A stretch of 64,000 nucleotides of DNA from NCBI RefSeq assembly GCF_018127785.1, contig NZ_CP072389.1:434001-498000 (forward strand), read 5' to 3'. Below, one piece after another: positions 55,459 through 64,000 of the stretch (within the stretch, counting starts at the first letter, position 1; the number at the start of each line of letters is the position of its first letter). The DNA is from Prevotella scopos JCM 17725 (lineage in GTDB: Bacteria; Bacteroidota; Bacteroidia; Bacteroidales; Bacteroidaceae). The position numbers were made by a program, and so were the translations under genes. Under the pieces are notes generated by a model that saw only the letters and a program-made list of their open reading frames with translations, did no database searches and had not been told where the DNA came from.

Positions 55459-55730
55459 TAGAGCAGCTACACAATTATTAAACGCATACTATGTTATTTC
55501 TTTACCTTTCTATATATAAAGAAGATGATGAACAACTCGTATGAAAATTGTATTATCGTCAATTATTATGGTTTTATGTGAGAAGTACTTGTAGAATATT
55601 TTCATAGCAATTTAGATGGTTTGCTAGTTTTATATTTAATAATTATCAATTATTAAACTGCTAATCGGTTAATAAAGTTAAATATAATGTATTTCGTTAA
55701 CTTTTAGATGTTAATTATTTAAGAAACTCT

Positions 55731-55738
55731 TATCTTTG
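55731..55738 (+). promoter_or_regulatory. rprXY promoter box
   Basis: TATCTTTG about 70 bases before ATG 55809; the leader contains no recognised RNA motif. Confidence 0.6.
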
Positions 55739-55808
55739 TGGTCGTAAAAAATATTTGAATGCTGTGCATAGATTTTTCTAAAGGCAGTATGCATATAAAC
55801 AGAGAGTA

Positions 55809-57365
55809 ATGAAGAAGACAACAATTTGGACAATAGCCACAATCATGGGACTTTCGTTCCTTGGTTTGCTTCTGCTCCAGCTCAACTATATTGAAGAAAT
55901 GGCTGAGATGAAGAAGGAACAGTTTGACGAGTCAGTCAACCGTGCCCTCTATCAGGCCTCTCGTAATATGGAATTGAATGAGACTCTTCGTTATTTAGAG
56001 GATGATGTAAATAAGAAGGAACATTCCAAAAACGAAGATCAGAATACAGATAAAGATACATCAACAGCTGCTCACCAAGCTCCAGTTACGGATAATCAGG
56101 GTGAGCCTTATACATCATTCGAGGCAAAATTGCTTCAAGCAAAGCCTTCATTGACACCAAAGGCCATGATCTTGCGTAATGACAGTAGTACATTGTCGGC
56201 AACAAAGCGCAACATGCAAGAAATTGTTCGCAATCGTTATGTTTATCAAAAAGCAATGCTAGAAGAGGTGATATACAATATCCTTTATTCTGCTTCAGAT
56301 AAGCCGTTACGCGATAGAATAAACTTTAAGCTTTTGGATCAAGACCTCAAGGCGGAAATGATGAACAATGGTATTAATATCCCTTATCACTTTACAGTGA
56401 CAACACAAGATGGTCGTGAGGTTTATAAATGCCCTGACTATGTGAGTGATGGTGAGGAGAATACCTATTCACAGGTGTTGTTCCGCAATGACCCTGTAAA
56501 CAGAATGGGTGTTGTAAAGGTTCATTTCCCACAAATGAACAACTACATATTCTCGAGTGTGCGATTTATGATTCCATCAATCATATTCACTTTCGTACTA
56601 TTGTTTACTTTTATCTTCACTATCGTGATCATTTTTCAACAGAAACGTTATAGTGAGATAAAGAACGACTTTATCAATAACATGACGCATGAACTTAAGA
56701 CACCAATTGCTAGCATTTCTCTGGCAGCCCAGATGATGAATGATAAGACGCTAACAATGAGTCCTAAGATGATTGAACATCTGGGTGGTGTCATCAATGA
56801 TGAGTCAAAACGTCTGAGATTTCTCGTTGAGAAGGTACTCCAAATGAGTATGTACGATCGTAAGAAGGCTGTGTTGAAGAAGAAATACACCGACCTTAAC
56901 GAAATGGTTGAAACGATTGCTCATTCGTTCAGTTTGCGTGTTGAGCACACCGGAGGTAAGGTCTATACAGAGATTGAAGCGGTAGATTCACTGATGTATG
57001 TTGACGAGATGCATTTCCAGAATGTCATATTTAATCTCTTGGACAATGCCGTTAAATATGCAAAACCAGATGAGCCTTTAAATGTTTATCTGAAAACGTG
57101 GAACACCAATGAGAACCTCTACCTTTCAGTTCGTGATACGGGACAGGGTATAAAGAAGGAGAACTTAAAGAAAATTTTTGATAAGTTCTATCGCGTTCAC
57201 ACTGGAAACCTCCACGATGTAAAAGGTTTTGGACTTGGTTTGGCATACGTGAAGAAGATGGTTGACCTCCATGAAGGTGAAATCAAAGTACTGAGTGAAT
57301 ATGGCAAGGGAACAAAATTTGTCATTAAACTACCAGTTATTCGAGATGAAGAAGGTGAAGAATAA
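55809..57365 (+). CDS. rprX: Sensor histidine kinase RprX
   Basis: 518 residues. A membrane helix near 6-27, a periplasmic sensor of about 220 residues and a second helix near 253-278 (IPSIIFTFVLLFTFIFTIVIIF). The HisKA domain has the phosphorylated His in FINNMTHELKTPI, and the ATPase domain has NLLDNAVKYA, DTGQGI and GFGLGLAYVKK. Length and pairing match RprX of Bacteroides, an envelope-stress or metal-related sensor. The response regulator follows after 41 bases. Confidence 0.88.
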   Translation: MKKTTIWTIATIMGLSFLGLLLLQLNYIEEMAEMKKEQFDESVNRALYQASRNMELNETLRYLEDDVNKKEHSKNEDQNTDKDTSTAAHQAPVTDNQGEPYTSFEAKLLQAKPSLTPKAMILRNDSSTLSATKRNMQEIVRNRYVYQKAMLEEVIYNILYSASDKPLRDRINFKLLDQDLKAEMMNNGINIPYHFTVTTQDGREVYKCPDYVSDGEENTYSQVLFRNDPVNRMGVVKVHFPQMNNYIFSSVRFMIPSIIFTFVLLFTFIFTIVIIFQQKRYSEIKNDFINNMTHELKTPIASISLAAQMMNDKTLTMSPKMIEHLGGVINDESKRLRFLVEKVLQMSMYDRKKAVLKKKYTDLNEMVETIAHSFSLRVEHTGGKVYTEIEAVDSLMYVDEMHFQNVIFNLLDNAVKYAKPDEPLNVYLKTWNTNENLYLSVRDTGQGIKKENLKKIFDKFYRVHTGNLHDVKGFGLGLAYVKKMVDLHEGEIKVLSEYGKGTKFVIKLPVIRDEEGEE

Positions 57366-57406
57366 TAATTAAATAGAGAGTATAAACAATTTAATACGTA
57401 TAAGTT

Positions 57407-58114
57407 ATGGATGATAAATTGAAAATTCTGTTGTGTGAAGACGATGAGAATCTCGGAACACTATTAAGTGAGTATCTACAAGCAAAGGGCTATCAGGCTG
57501 ACCTTTGCCCAGATGGTGAAGTTGGATACAGAGCTTTCTTAAAGAGCAAATATGATATATGTGTACTTGATGTTATGATGCCAAAGAAAGATGGTTTCAC
57601 ACTTGCACAAGAAATACGTCAAGCAAATGCAGAAGTTCCTATCATCTTCCTTACTGCAAAGCAGTTGAAAGAGGATATCTTGGAAGGTTTCAAGATTGGT
57701 GCTGATGATTATATCACAAAGCCTTTCTCTATGGAAGAATTAGTGTTCCGTATTGAAGCTATCCTTCGTCGTGTAAGAGGAAAGAAGACCAAAGAGTCAA
57801 CAATGTACAATATTGGTCGTTTCACCTTTGACACACAGAAGCAGTTGCTTACTTTGGATAACAACCCAGACAAGGCAACAAAGCTGACAACAAAGGAGAA
57901 TGAGTTGCTTGCTTTGCTTTGCGCACACTCTAATGAAATTCTTCAGCGTGATTATGCTTTGAAGACTATTTGGATAGATGATAACTACTTCAATGCTCGC
58001 TCAATGGATGTTTATATTACTAAGTTGCGTAAGCATTTGAAACCAGACCCACAAATTGAGATTATCAACATCCATGGTAAGGGTTATAAACTCATTGTTC
58101 CTGAAGAGCAGTAA
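57407..58114 (+). CDS. rprY: OmpR-type response regulator RprY
   Basis: 235 residues. Receiver with CEDDEN, phospho-acceptor Asp in ICVLDVMMPKKDG and Lys in YITKPFS, then an OmpR winged helix with TKENELLALLCAH, RSMDVYITKLRKHL and IHGKGYKLIV. Encoded with its kinase and closed by a terminator at 58156-58197. Assigned as RprY from length and partner. Confidence 0.9.
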   Translation: MDDKLKILLCEDDENLGTLLSEYLQAKGYQADLCPDGEVGYRAFLKSKYDICVLDVMMPKKDGFTLAQEIRQANAEVPIIFLTAKQLKEDILEGFKIGADDYITKPFSMEELVFRIEAILRRVRGKKTKESTMYNIGRFTFDTQKQLLTLDNNPDKATKLTTKENELLALLCAHSNEILQRDYALKTIWIDDNYFNARSMDVYITKLRKHLKPDPQIEIINIHGKGYKLIVPEEQ

Positions 58115-58155
58115 AACGTTAATCTATAAAGTTTTATTTACAGAACGATAATACA

Positions 58156-58197
58156 AAAACGCTATTCTTCCTCTGTAAGAGGTCGGGATAGCGTTTT
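58156..58197 (+). terminator. Intrinsic terminator after rprXY
   Basis: AAAACGCTAT (58156-58165) pairs with ATAGCGTTTT (58188-58197), with an inner CCTC/GAGG step and a following T run. Confidence 0.9.
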
Positions 58198-58256
58198 TTC
58201 TTTTACGATTGCAAATATTAATTCTCTTTTCTTACATCGTTATATTCTTTTTTTAT

Positions 58257-58264
58257 TACTTTTG
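58257..58264 (+). promoter_or_regulatory. nad operon promoter box
   Basis: TACTTTTG, 35 bases before nadB ATG 58300. Confidence 0.65.
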
Positions 58265-58299
58265 CACCGACTAATTGTTTAATATCATACAGAGCATCG

Positions 58300-59892
58300 A
58301 TGATACAGAATTTCGATTTCCTGGTTATCGGAAGTGGTATCGCAGGAATGAGCTATGCACTAAGTGTAGCAAATAGTGGTAAAGGAAAAGTTGCCCTTGT
58401 TTGCAAAACATCTTTAGCCGAAGCCAATACAGCTAAAGCACAAGGAGGAATAGCGGCTGTAACAAACCTTGCCATAGATAATTTTGAAAAGCACATCAAT
58501 GATACTATAGTTGCTGGTGATTATATTTCCGACCCTTTGGCTGTGAAGCAAGTTGTGTGTAATGCGCCAGAAGCTATCAAGGCACTTGTCAAATGGGGGG
58601 TGAACTTTGATAAGAATAAGGATGGTACATACGACCTACATCGTGAAGGAGGTCATAGTGATTTTCGTATTCTTCATCATGCTGATGACACAGGCTTTGA
58701 GATACAGCGTGGACTAATGGATGCTGTAAGAGCTAATCCTAATATTACTATCTTTGAAAATTATTATGCTGTTGAGATTATTACACAACATCACTTGGGG
58801 GTAAAGGTAACGCGTAGAACTCTAGATATTGAATGTTATGGTGCGTATATTCTCAACCCTGAAACCCAAAAGGTTGATACTTTTTTGAGTAAGGTTACAC
58901 TTATGGCAACTGGTGGGGTGGGTGCTGTCTATGCAATGACATCCAACCCCGTTATAGCTACTGGCGATGGTATCGCAATGGCTTATCGAGCTAAGGCAAC
59001 AGTCAAGGATATGGAGTTTGTACAGTTCCATCCCACGGTTCTTTATAATCCTTCTGAGACACATCCTGCATTTCTGATTACTGAGGCTATGCGTGGCTAT
59101 GGTGGAGTGTTGCGACTTCCGAATGGTCAAGAGTTCATGCAGAAGTATGATAAACGTCTTTCTCTTGCTCCACGTGATATTGTTGCTCGAGCTATTGATC
59201 ATGAAATGAAGATTCATGGACTAAATCATGTTTGTCTTGATGTAACACATAAAGATGCTGAAGAAACGCAGCATCATTTTCCACATATATATGAGAAATG
59301 TTTGAGCATTGGGATTGATATAACAAAAGAATATATTCCAGTTTGTCCAAGTGCTCACTATATCTGTGGGGGTATAAAGGTCGATTTGAATGCAGAAAGT
59401 TCTATTCATAGACTTTATGCGGTCGGTGAATGCTCATGCACGGGATTGCATGGCGGAAACCGACTTGCCAGCAACTCGCTGATAGAAGCAGTCGTCTATG
59501 CTAAGTCTGCTGCAGAACATACACTACGGATGATTGACACCTATGATTTTAATACAAATATTCCTGAGTGGAACGATGAAGGCACAATGACTAATGAAGA
59601 GCATGTTTTAATCACACAGAGTATTAAGGAAGTTGGCGAAATCATGAGCAACTATGTTGGTATTGTTCGAAGTGATTTACGTTTGAAACGTGCTTGGGCA
59701 AGACTCGACTTATTGTATGAGGAAACAGAAAACCTCTTTAAGCGTGTTACGGCAACGAAGGATATATGCGAACTTCGTAATATGATAAATGTCGGTTATC
59801 TGATAACAAGACAAGCCATAGAGCGTAAGGAAAGCCGAGGATTACATTATACGGTAGATTATCCGAAGCATGCATACGACGAGAAGAAGTAG
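58300..59892 (+). CDS. nadB: L-aspartate oxidase
   Basis: 530 residues. FAD motif VIGSGIAGMSYAL near 9-21, AQGGIAAV, REGGHSDFRILHHADDTGFE, and QFHPTVLY as in the succinate dehydrogenase/aspartate oxidase family. SAHYICGGIKVD and GECSCTGLHGGNRLASNSLIEA follow. It oxidises aspartate to iminoaspartate, which NadA condenses to quinolinate. First of nadB-nadA-nadC. Confidence 0.96.
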   Translation: MIQNFDFLVIGSGIAGMSYALSVANSGKGKVALVCKTSLAEANTAKAQGGIAAVTNLAIDNFEKHINDTIVAGDYISDPLAVKQVVCNAPEAIKALVKWGVNFDKNKDGTYDLHREGGHSDFRILHHADDTGFEIQRGLMDAVRANPNITIFENYYAVEIITQHHLGVKVTRRTLDIECYGAYILNPETQKVDTFLSKVTLMATGGVGAVYAMTSNPVIATGDGIAMAYRAKATVKDMEFVQFHPTVLYNPSETHPAFLITEAMRGYGGVLRLPNGQEFMQKYDKRLSLAPRDIVARAIDHEMKIHGLNHVCLDVTHKDAEETQHHFPHIYEKCLSIGIDITKEYIPVCPSAHYICGGIKVDLNAESSIHRLYAVGECSCTGLHGGNRLASNSLIEAVVYAKSAAEHTLRMIDTYDFNTNIPEWNDEGTMTNEEHVLITQSIKEVGEIMSNYVGIVRSDLRLKRAWARLDLLYEETENLFKRVTATKDICELRNMINVGYLITRQAIERKESRGLHYTVDYPKHAYDEKK

Positions 59893-59960
59893 AAGAATAA
59901 AGTTAGAAGATACGAGAAGTGTAAAAATACTTTTATTCTCGGTTTATAATACATAATAAC

Positions 59961-60953
59961 ATGATTGGAAAAAAATGGCTGGAACAAGGTTTTATAGATG
60001 AACCTATTCCTGAAAGGACTGATGTGAAAGCTGAAATTCGTCGAATGTGTAAGGAAAAGAATGCACTTATCATGGCACATTATTATACAGAAGGCGTAAT
60101 TCAGGAGTTGGCAGATTTTGTAGGTGATAGTCTGGCTTTGGCACAAAAGGCAGCAACCACAGAAGCCGATATCATTGTTATGTGTGGTGTACATTTCATG
60201 GGTGAGACGAATAAAATCTTATGTCCTGAGAAGACTATACTCGTCCCTGACCTTAACGCCTCTTGTTCATTAGCCGAGAGTTGTCCTGCTGATGAGTTTG
60301 AGAAGTTTGTAAAAGCACACCCTAATCATACCGTGGTAAGCTATGTCAATACAACTGCAGCAACCAAAGCTGTGACAGATGTTGTGGTGACGAGCAGTAA
60401 TGCAAAGCAGATTGTTGAGTCTTTACCAAAGGAAACTCCTATTATTTTTGGACCAGATAGGAACTTAGGACATTATATCAGCGAGCAAACAGGACGTGAG
60501 ATGTTGCTTTGGGATGGTGCATGTGAAGTGCATGACAGATTCTCTGTGGAGAAGATTCAGCAGTTAAAACGCGAACATCCAGCTGCAAAAGTACTGGCTC
60601 ATCCAGAATGTCCACCTACTATACTCTGCTTAGCTGATAAGGTTGGAAGTACATCTGCCTTATTGAAGTATAGTGTTGAGAATGATGCTCAGGAGTTTAT
60701 AGTGGTGACAGAGAGTGGTATTCTTGTTGAAATGCAGCGATTGGCACCACAAAAGACCTTTATTCCTGCTCCTCCTAATGATAGTGATAGCCCTTGTAAT
60801 GAGTGTGAGTATATGAAATATATTACTTTGCGAAAGCTATATAATTGCTTGAAGTATGAGTGGCCTGCTATTGAGGTTGAGCCAGAAATGGCAAAGAAGG
60901 CTGTCAAATCAATTCATAGAATGTTGGATATCTCAAACAGATTAGGTTTATAA
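59961..60953 (+). CDS. nadA: Quinolinate synthase A
   Basis: 330 residues. The three cysteines that hold the [4Fe-4S] cluster are in IIVMCGVHFMGE, in HPECPPTI and in DSPCNECEYM; MAHYYTEG near 35 is the first family block. It makes quinolinate from iminoaspartate and dihydroxyacetone phosphate. It lies 68 bases after nadB and 15 before nadC. Confidence 0.97.
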   Translation: MIGKKWLEQGFIDEPIPERTDVKAEIRRMCKEKNALIMAHYYTEGVIQELADFVGDSLALAQKAATTEADIIVMCGVHFMGETNKILCPEKTILVPDLNASCSLAESCPADEFEKFVKAHPNHTVVSYVNTTAATKAVTDVVVTSSNAKQIVESLPKETPIIFGPDRNLGHYISEQTGREMLLWDGACEVHDRFSVEKIQQLKREHPAAKVLAHPECPPTILCLADKVGSTSALLKYSVENDAQEFIVVTESGILVEMQRLAPQKTFIPAPPNDSDSPCNECEYMKYITLRKLYNCLKYEWPAIEVEPEMAKKAVKSIHRMLDISNRLGL

Positions 60954-60968
60954 TTTAAATATATTATT

Positions 60969-61826
60969 ATGTTGTCAGTAGAAGAACTAAACGATAAACT
61001 TATCGAACTTGCTTTCAGTGAGGATATAGGTGATGGTGACCATACAACGCTTTGCTGCATCCCTGCTGATGCTATGGGTGAAAGTAGATTACTGATTAAG
61101 GAAGAAGGAGTCTTGGCAGGAGTTAATGTTGCTAAAAGGGTGTTTCATCTTTTTGACCCTGAACTACAGGTAGAAGTCTATGTAGAAGACGGTGCTCATG
61201 TGAAGCCTGGCGATATTGTTATGAGTGTGAAGGGCAGAACGCAGAGCCTTTTGCAGACAGAACGCCTTATGCTCAATATCATGCAGCGTATGAGTGGTAT
61301 TGCTACGATGACTCATAAATACCAGCAGGCACTCATTGATGCAGGTACAAAGACACGCGTCCTAGACACGCGTAAGACAACACCTGGCATGAGAATGTTG
61401 GAAAAAGAAGCTGTGAAGATTGGTGGGGGAATGAATCATAGAATTGGACTTTTTGATATGATTCTCTTAAAAGACAATCATGTTGACTTCTGCGGAGGAG
61501 TTTATAATGCTATCTCACGAGCAAAACAATATTGCAAACAACATGGCAAAGAAGACCTCAAGATTGAATGTGAGGTGAGAAACTTTAAAGAGTTGGAAGA
61601 AGCACTCAGTGAAGGCTGTGATCGTATTATGTTTGATAATTTCACTCCAGAGGATACGTATAGAGCTGTTGAAATTGTCTCAGGACGCTGTGAAACGGAA
61701 TCAAGTGGTGGTATAACTTTTGACACAATGATTCCTTATGCAAAAGCTGGGGTAGATTTTATTTCTTTTGGAGCATTAACACATAGCGTTAAAGGGCTTG
61801 ATATGAGCTTCAAGGCTGTTGTTTAA
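60969..61826 (+). CDS. nadC: Nicotinate-nucleotide pyrophosphorylase (carboxylating)
   Basis: 285 residues. RKTTPGMRMLEKEAVKIGGGMNHRIGLFD and the substrate-binding LLKDNHVDF block are diagnostic, with ECEVRNFKELEEAL and MFDNF further on. It converts quinolinate and PRPP to nicotinate mononucleotide. Last gene of the de novo NAD operon, followed by a terminator. Confidence 0.97.
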   Translation: MLSVEELNDKLIELAFSEDIGDGDHTTLCCIPADAMGESRLLIKEEGVLAGVNVAKRVFHLFDPELQVEVYVEDGAHVKPGDIVMSVKGRTQSLLQTERLMLNIMQRMSGIATMTHKYQQALIDAGTKTRVLDTRKTTPGMRMLEKEAVKIGGGMNHRIGLFDMILLKDNHVDFCGGVYNAISRAKQYCKQHGKEDLKIECEVRNFKELEEALSEGCDRIMFDNFTPEDTYRAVEIVSGRCETESSGGITFDTMIPYAKAGVDFISFGALTHSVKGLDMSFKAVV

Positions 61827-61851
61827 AGAACAAACTTTAAACGTTTTTAAT

Positions 61852-61893
61852 CCGAATTCTCTTGATGGAAAAATCTTCATGAAGAGAATTCGG
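61852..61893. terminator. Terminator between convergent nadC and DUF4491 gene
   Basis: CCGAATTCTCTT (61852-61863) pairs with AAGAGAATTCGG (61882-61893). A T-rich stretch follows on the plus strand, and TTAAAAACG lies beyond it on the minus side. Confidence 0.8.
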
Positions 61894-61906
61894 TATTCAT
61901 CATATT

Positions 61907-62257
61907 TTATTCTTTATTCTTACAAACTGGACATACGGAGTCATCTTTTTTAAGATTATCGTAATGCGCTTTACGCTTTGGATTCATTGGGAACCATCCT
62001 TTAAGAACACGTTTCTCTTGTGCTAAAAGTTCACCAATACCCCAAAGGAATGAAGCGCCGAGAACTCCAAGGAGGGCTGACCAAAAAATAGTTTGAACAA
62101 ATAGGGCAGCAACACAGCATGAGATACCTGTAATCAGCCATATCCACCAAGGTTTAGTTCCGAAATAATACTCGGTTTTTATGACTAATGGATGGCAAAG
62201 TCCAATAATTAAAAACGTACATACAGCAAGGAGTATCCCTTCAAAATTTAGTTCCAT
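61907..62257 (-). CDS. DUF4491 small membrane protein
   Basis: 116 residues with three hydrophobic helices (LLAVCTFLIIGLCHPLVI, IWLITGISCCVAALFV and SALLGVLGASFLWGIGEL). A short cytoplasmic tail ends in a CxxC pair (VCPVCKNKE). KTEYYFGTKPWW and GWFPMNPKRKAHYD are the blocks I associate with DUF4491. Function unknown. No clear promoter box was found in the 190 bases between it and the divergent mutase gene. Confidence 0.8.
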   Translation of the reverse strand: MELNFEGILLAVCTFLIIGLCHPLVIKTEYYFGTKPWWIWLITGISCCVAALFVQTIFWSALLGVLGASFLWGIGELLAQEKRVLKGWFPMNPKRKAHYDNLKKDDSVCPVCKNKE

Positions 62258-62403
62258 TTATGTTAAGTTTAGAATTTAATTGAATTCTTGTTGAGAGAAA
62301 TAGCTTTAAAGCACTTTGCTCTAAGCAAAAACTCTGTTTAATGATTAGGTGCAAAAATACAAAAAAAACTCTACTTGCAAGCGTCTTTCTCAGATTAATT
62401 GAT

Positions 62404-62411
62404 TACATTTG
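62404..62411 (+). promoter_or_regulatory. Phosphohexomutase gene promoter box
   Basis: TACATTTG, 35 bases before ATG 62447; the -33 element is not clear. Confidence 0.6.
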
Positions 62412-62446
62412 CAAATATAAGTTGTAAATAAGAAAAAGCTTAAATT

Positions 62447-64000
62447 ATGGACAATAACCAAACACTTATCGCACAATGCGAAGCAAAAGCAAGACAATGG
62501 CTGTCTCCTGCTTTTGATGAAAAGACTCGTTCAGCTGTCGAGGCTATGATTAAGAATGAGGATAAGGCAGATCTGATTGAAAGTTTCTATAAAGATTTAG
62601 AGTTCGGTACAGGTGGACTTCGCGGTATCATGGGCGCTGGTTCTAATCGCATGAATATCTACACTGTTGGTATGGCAACGCAGGGTTTTGCTAATTATCT
62701 GAAGATTTGTTTTAAAGATAAGGAGCAGATTAGTGTTGTTGTTTGCCATGATTGTCGTAATAATTCACGTCTCTTTGCAGAAACGGTTGCAAATATTTTC
62801 TCAGCTAATGGTATAAAGGTTTATCTCTTCGACGATCTCCGTCCTACCCCAGAATGCTCTTTTGCTATTCGTTATTTGAAGGCACAGGCAGGTGTGAATA
62901 TTACTGCAAGTCATAACCCACGTGAGTATAATGGTTACAAGGCTTATTGGGACGATGGCGCACAGGTACTTGCACCTCATGACAAGGGTATTATTGACGA
63001 GGTAAACAAAGTAAAGGTTGAGGATGTTAAATTCGAAGGCAATAAGGGGTTGATTCAGATTATAGGTGAGGATGTTGATAAGGTTTATCTGGAGCAGGTA
63101 AAGACTATCAGCATTGATCCACAGGTAATCAAGAATCAGCATGATCTTAAGATTGTCTATACTCCTCTACATGGTGCTGGTCGCGTAATGATTCCACGTG
63201 CGTTGGCTTCTTGGGGTTTTGACAATGTTCATTGTGTTAAGGAGCAGATGGTTAAGGATGGTAATTTTCCAACTGTTGACCGTCCAAACCCAGAGATTGC
63301 AGAAGCTTTGACACTTGGTTTGCGTGATGCGAAGGCCCTTGATGCTGACATCTTGATGGCCTCAGATCCAGATGCTGACCGAGTAGGTATGGCTTGTAAG
63401 AATAGTGATGATGAGTGGGTACTGATTAATGGTAACCAGACTTGCCTGATTTTCTTGTGGTATATCATCACTAATCGTCAGGCTGTTGGCAAGATGAAGC
63501 CAACAGACTTTATTGTAAAGACAATTGTTACAACAGAGGTTATCCGTAAGATTGCAGAGAAGCAGCACGTAGAGATGCGTGATTGCTACACAGGTTTTAA
63601 ATGGATTGCACGTGAGATTGCTCTCTCTGAGGGTAAGCAACAGTATATCGGCGGTGGTGAGGAAAGCTATGGCTTCCTTGCTGAAGACTTCGTACGAGAT
63701 AAGGATGCCGTAAGTGCTTGTGCTTTGTTGGCAGAGATTTGTGCGTATGCAAAGGATCATGGTAAGACTTTGTATGATATTCTTATGGATATCTATATGG
63801 AGTATGGTTACAGCCATGAGTTCACAATCAATGTTGAGCGTCCTGGTAAGAGCGGTGCTGATGAGATTCAGCAGATGATGAAGAACTTCCGTTCTAATCC
63901 TCCTAAGGAACTTGGTGGTAGTATAATCGATGTTTATAAGGACTTCCAGAGTCTTGAGATTACAAAGGCTGACGGCTCTAAGGAGAAGATGGATATGCCT
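62447..64000 (+). CDS. Phosphoglucomutase/phosphomannomutase family enzyme (3' end beyond window)
   Basis: The frame from ATG 62447 is open to the right edge, giving 518 codons of a protein that is usually about 580 residues. The phosphoserine loop is NITASHNPREYNGYK, the metal loop ASDPDADRVG, and the sugar-binding loop GGGEESYGF; the N-terminal LEFGTGGLRGIMG is typical of the long PGM2-type phosphomutases. It interconverts hexose 1- and 6-phosphates. Transcribed alone and divergently from the DUF4491 gene. Confidence 0.95.
   Translation, partial: MDNNQTLIAQCEAKARQWLSPAFDEKTRSAVEAMIKNEDKADLIESFYKDLEFGTGGLRGIMGAGSNRMNIYTVGMATQGFANYLKICFKDKEQISVVVCHDCRNNSRLFAETVANIFSANGIKVYLFDDLRPTPECSFAIRYLKAQAGVNITASHNPREYNGYKAYWDDGAQVLAPHDKGIIDEVNKVKVEDVKFEGNKGLIQIIGEDVDKVYLEQVKTISIDPQVIKNQHDLKIVYTPLHGAGRVMIPRALASWGFDNVHCVKEQMVKDGNFPTVDRPNPEIAEALTLGLRDAKALDADILMASDPDADRVGMACKNSDDEWVLINGNQTCLIFLWYIITNRQAVGKMKPTDFIVKTIVTTEVIRKIAEKQHVEMRDCYTGFKWIAREIALSEGKQQYIGGGEESYGFLAEDFVRDKDAVSACALLAEICAYAKDHGKTLYDILMDIYMEYGYSHEFTINVERPGKSGADEIQQMMKNFRSNPPKELGGSIIDVYKDFQSLEITKADGSKEKMDMP

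Larger units (their letters stand above)
55200..55808. other. Intergenic region with repeat array and rprX promoter
   Basis: About 600 A+T-rich bases, no gene seen. It holds the third 22-bp-period array (55399-55458) and the TATCTTTG box at 55731-55738, about 70 bases before rprX. Confidence 0.6.

Noticed and set aside
1..64000. tRNA or rRNA genes
   Set aside because: No TTCGAATC-type T-loop in a cloverleaf context and no rRNA sequence was recognised anywhere; a covariance-model scan would settle this.

Overview
The window reads as chromosomal DNA of a Bacteroidetes bacterium, most likely an oral-type Prevotella. Genes are preceded by the Bacteroidetes promoter core TAnnTTTG, often with TTG/TTTG about 19-20 bases upstream. 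The families also fit: RprX/RprY, DUF5686, DUF4153, DUF4491, split gcvPA/gcvPB, an inositol-lipid operon, small MKxYIKP peptides and surface proteins ending in a Prevotella-type tail. No rRNA, tRNA or CRISPR array was recognised. The assignment is inferred from family content, not from a search.

Layout. 1-3480 is the right part of a mobilizable element: the end of a probable relaxosome gene, a relaxase, and an A+T-rich two-gene cargo (membrane protein plus DUF4868-like protein) that resembles the Kiwa anti-phage system. The cargo lies between two 79-bp copies of a promoter/dyad sequence. 3492-6329 is an ISL3-family element interrupted near the 3' end of its transposase by an IS256-family element; both have exact 8-bp target duplications. 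6561-11540 is a four-gene inositol-lipid operon (nucleotidyltransferase/ATP-grasp fusion, CDP-alcohol phosphatidyltransferase, HAD phosphatase, inositol-phosphate synthase). It is followed by a DUF5686 outer-membrane protein, crcB and a DUF4153 membrane protein. At 16703-20025 a degenerate duplicate of the fabD promoter and first codons, a PD-(D/E)XK nuclease-like gene and a second, near-identical IS256-family copy sit just upstream of the intact fabD.

20948-31089 carries a GH13 glycosidase with an AlaX-like protein, an AGCS symporter, a HAD/CDF pair, trmB, a LytTR-type two-component pair, and riboflavin synthase. Riboflavin synthase is preceded on its own strand by a promoter, a structured RNA of about 270 nt and a strong intrinsic terminator. 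31347-37229 is a complete glycine cleavage operon read leftward (gcvT-gcvH-gcvPA-gcvPB-lpdA), with a large RNA hairpin between gcvH and gcvPA. Next come a MITE-like inverted-repeat element, an EamA transporter, a cyclophilin, and a metzincin-type metalloprotease gene broken by two +1 changes in T runs.

42909-45229 is a surface/secreted-protein cluster. 45371-46460 is an IS of the IS256 variant Zn-binding type, followed by a second MITE-like element. 47089-51711 holds a DUF5687-like membrane protein, a LolA-like protein and ftsK. 51803-55199 holds a DEDDy exonuclease, rlmI and tilS. 55809-58114 is rprXY, 58300-61826 is nadB-nadA-nadC, then DUF4491, and a phosphohexomutase that runs off the right edge.

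Most of the window is housekeeping. The accessory or unexplained parts are the Kiwa-like cargo, the fabD-upstream insertion, the RNA in front of ribE, the two MITE-like elements, and a dispersed 22-bp-period repeat family found in three intergenic regions.
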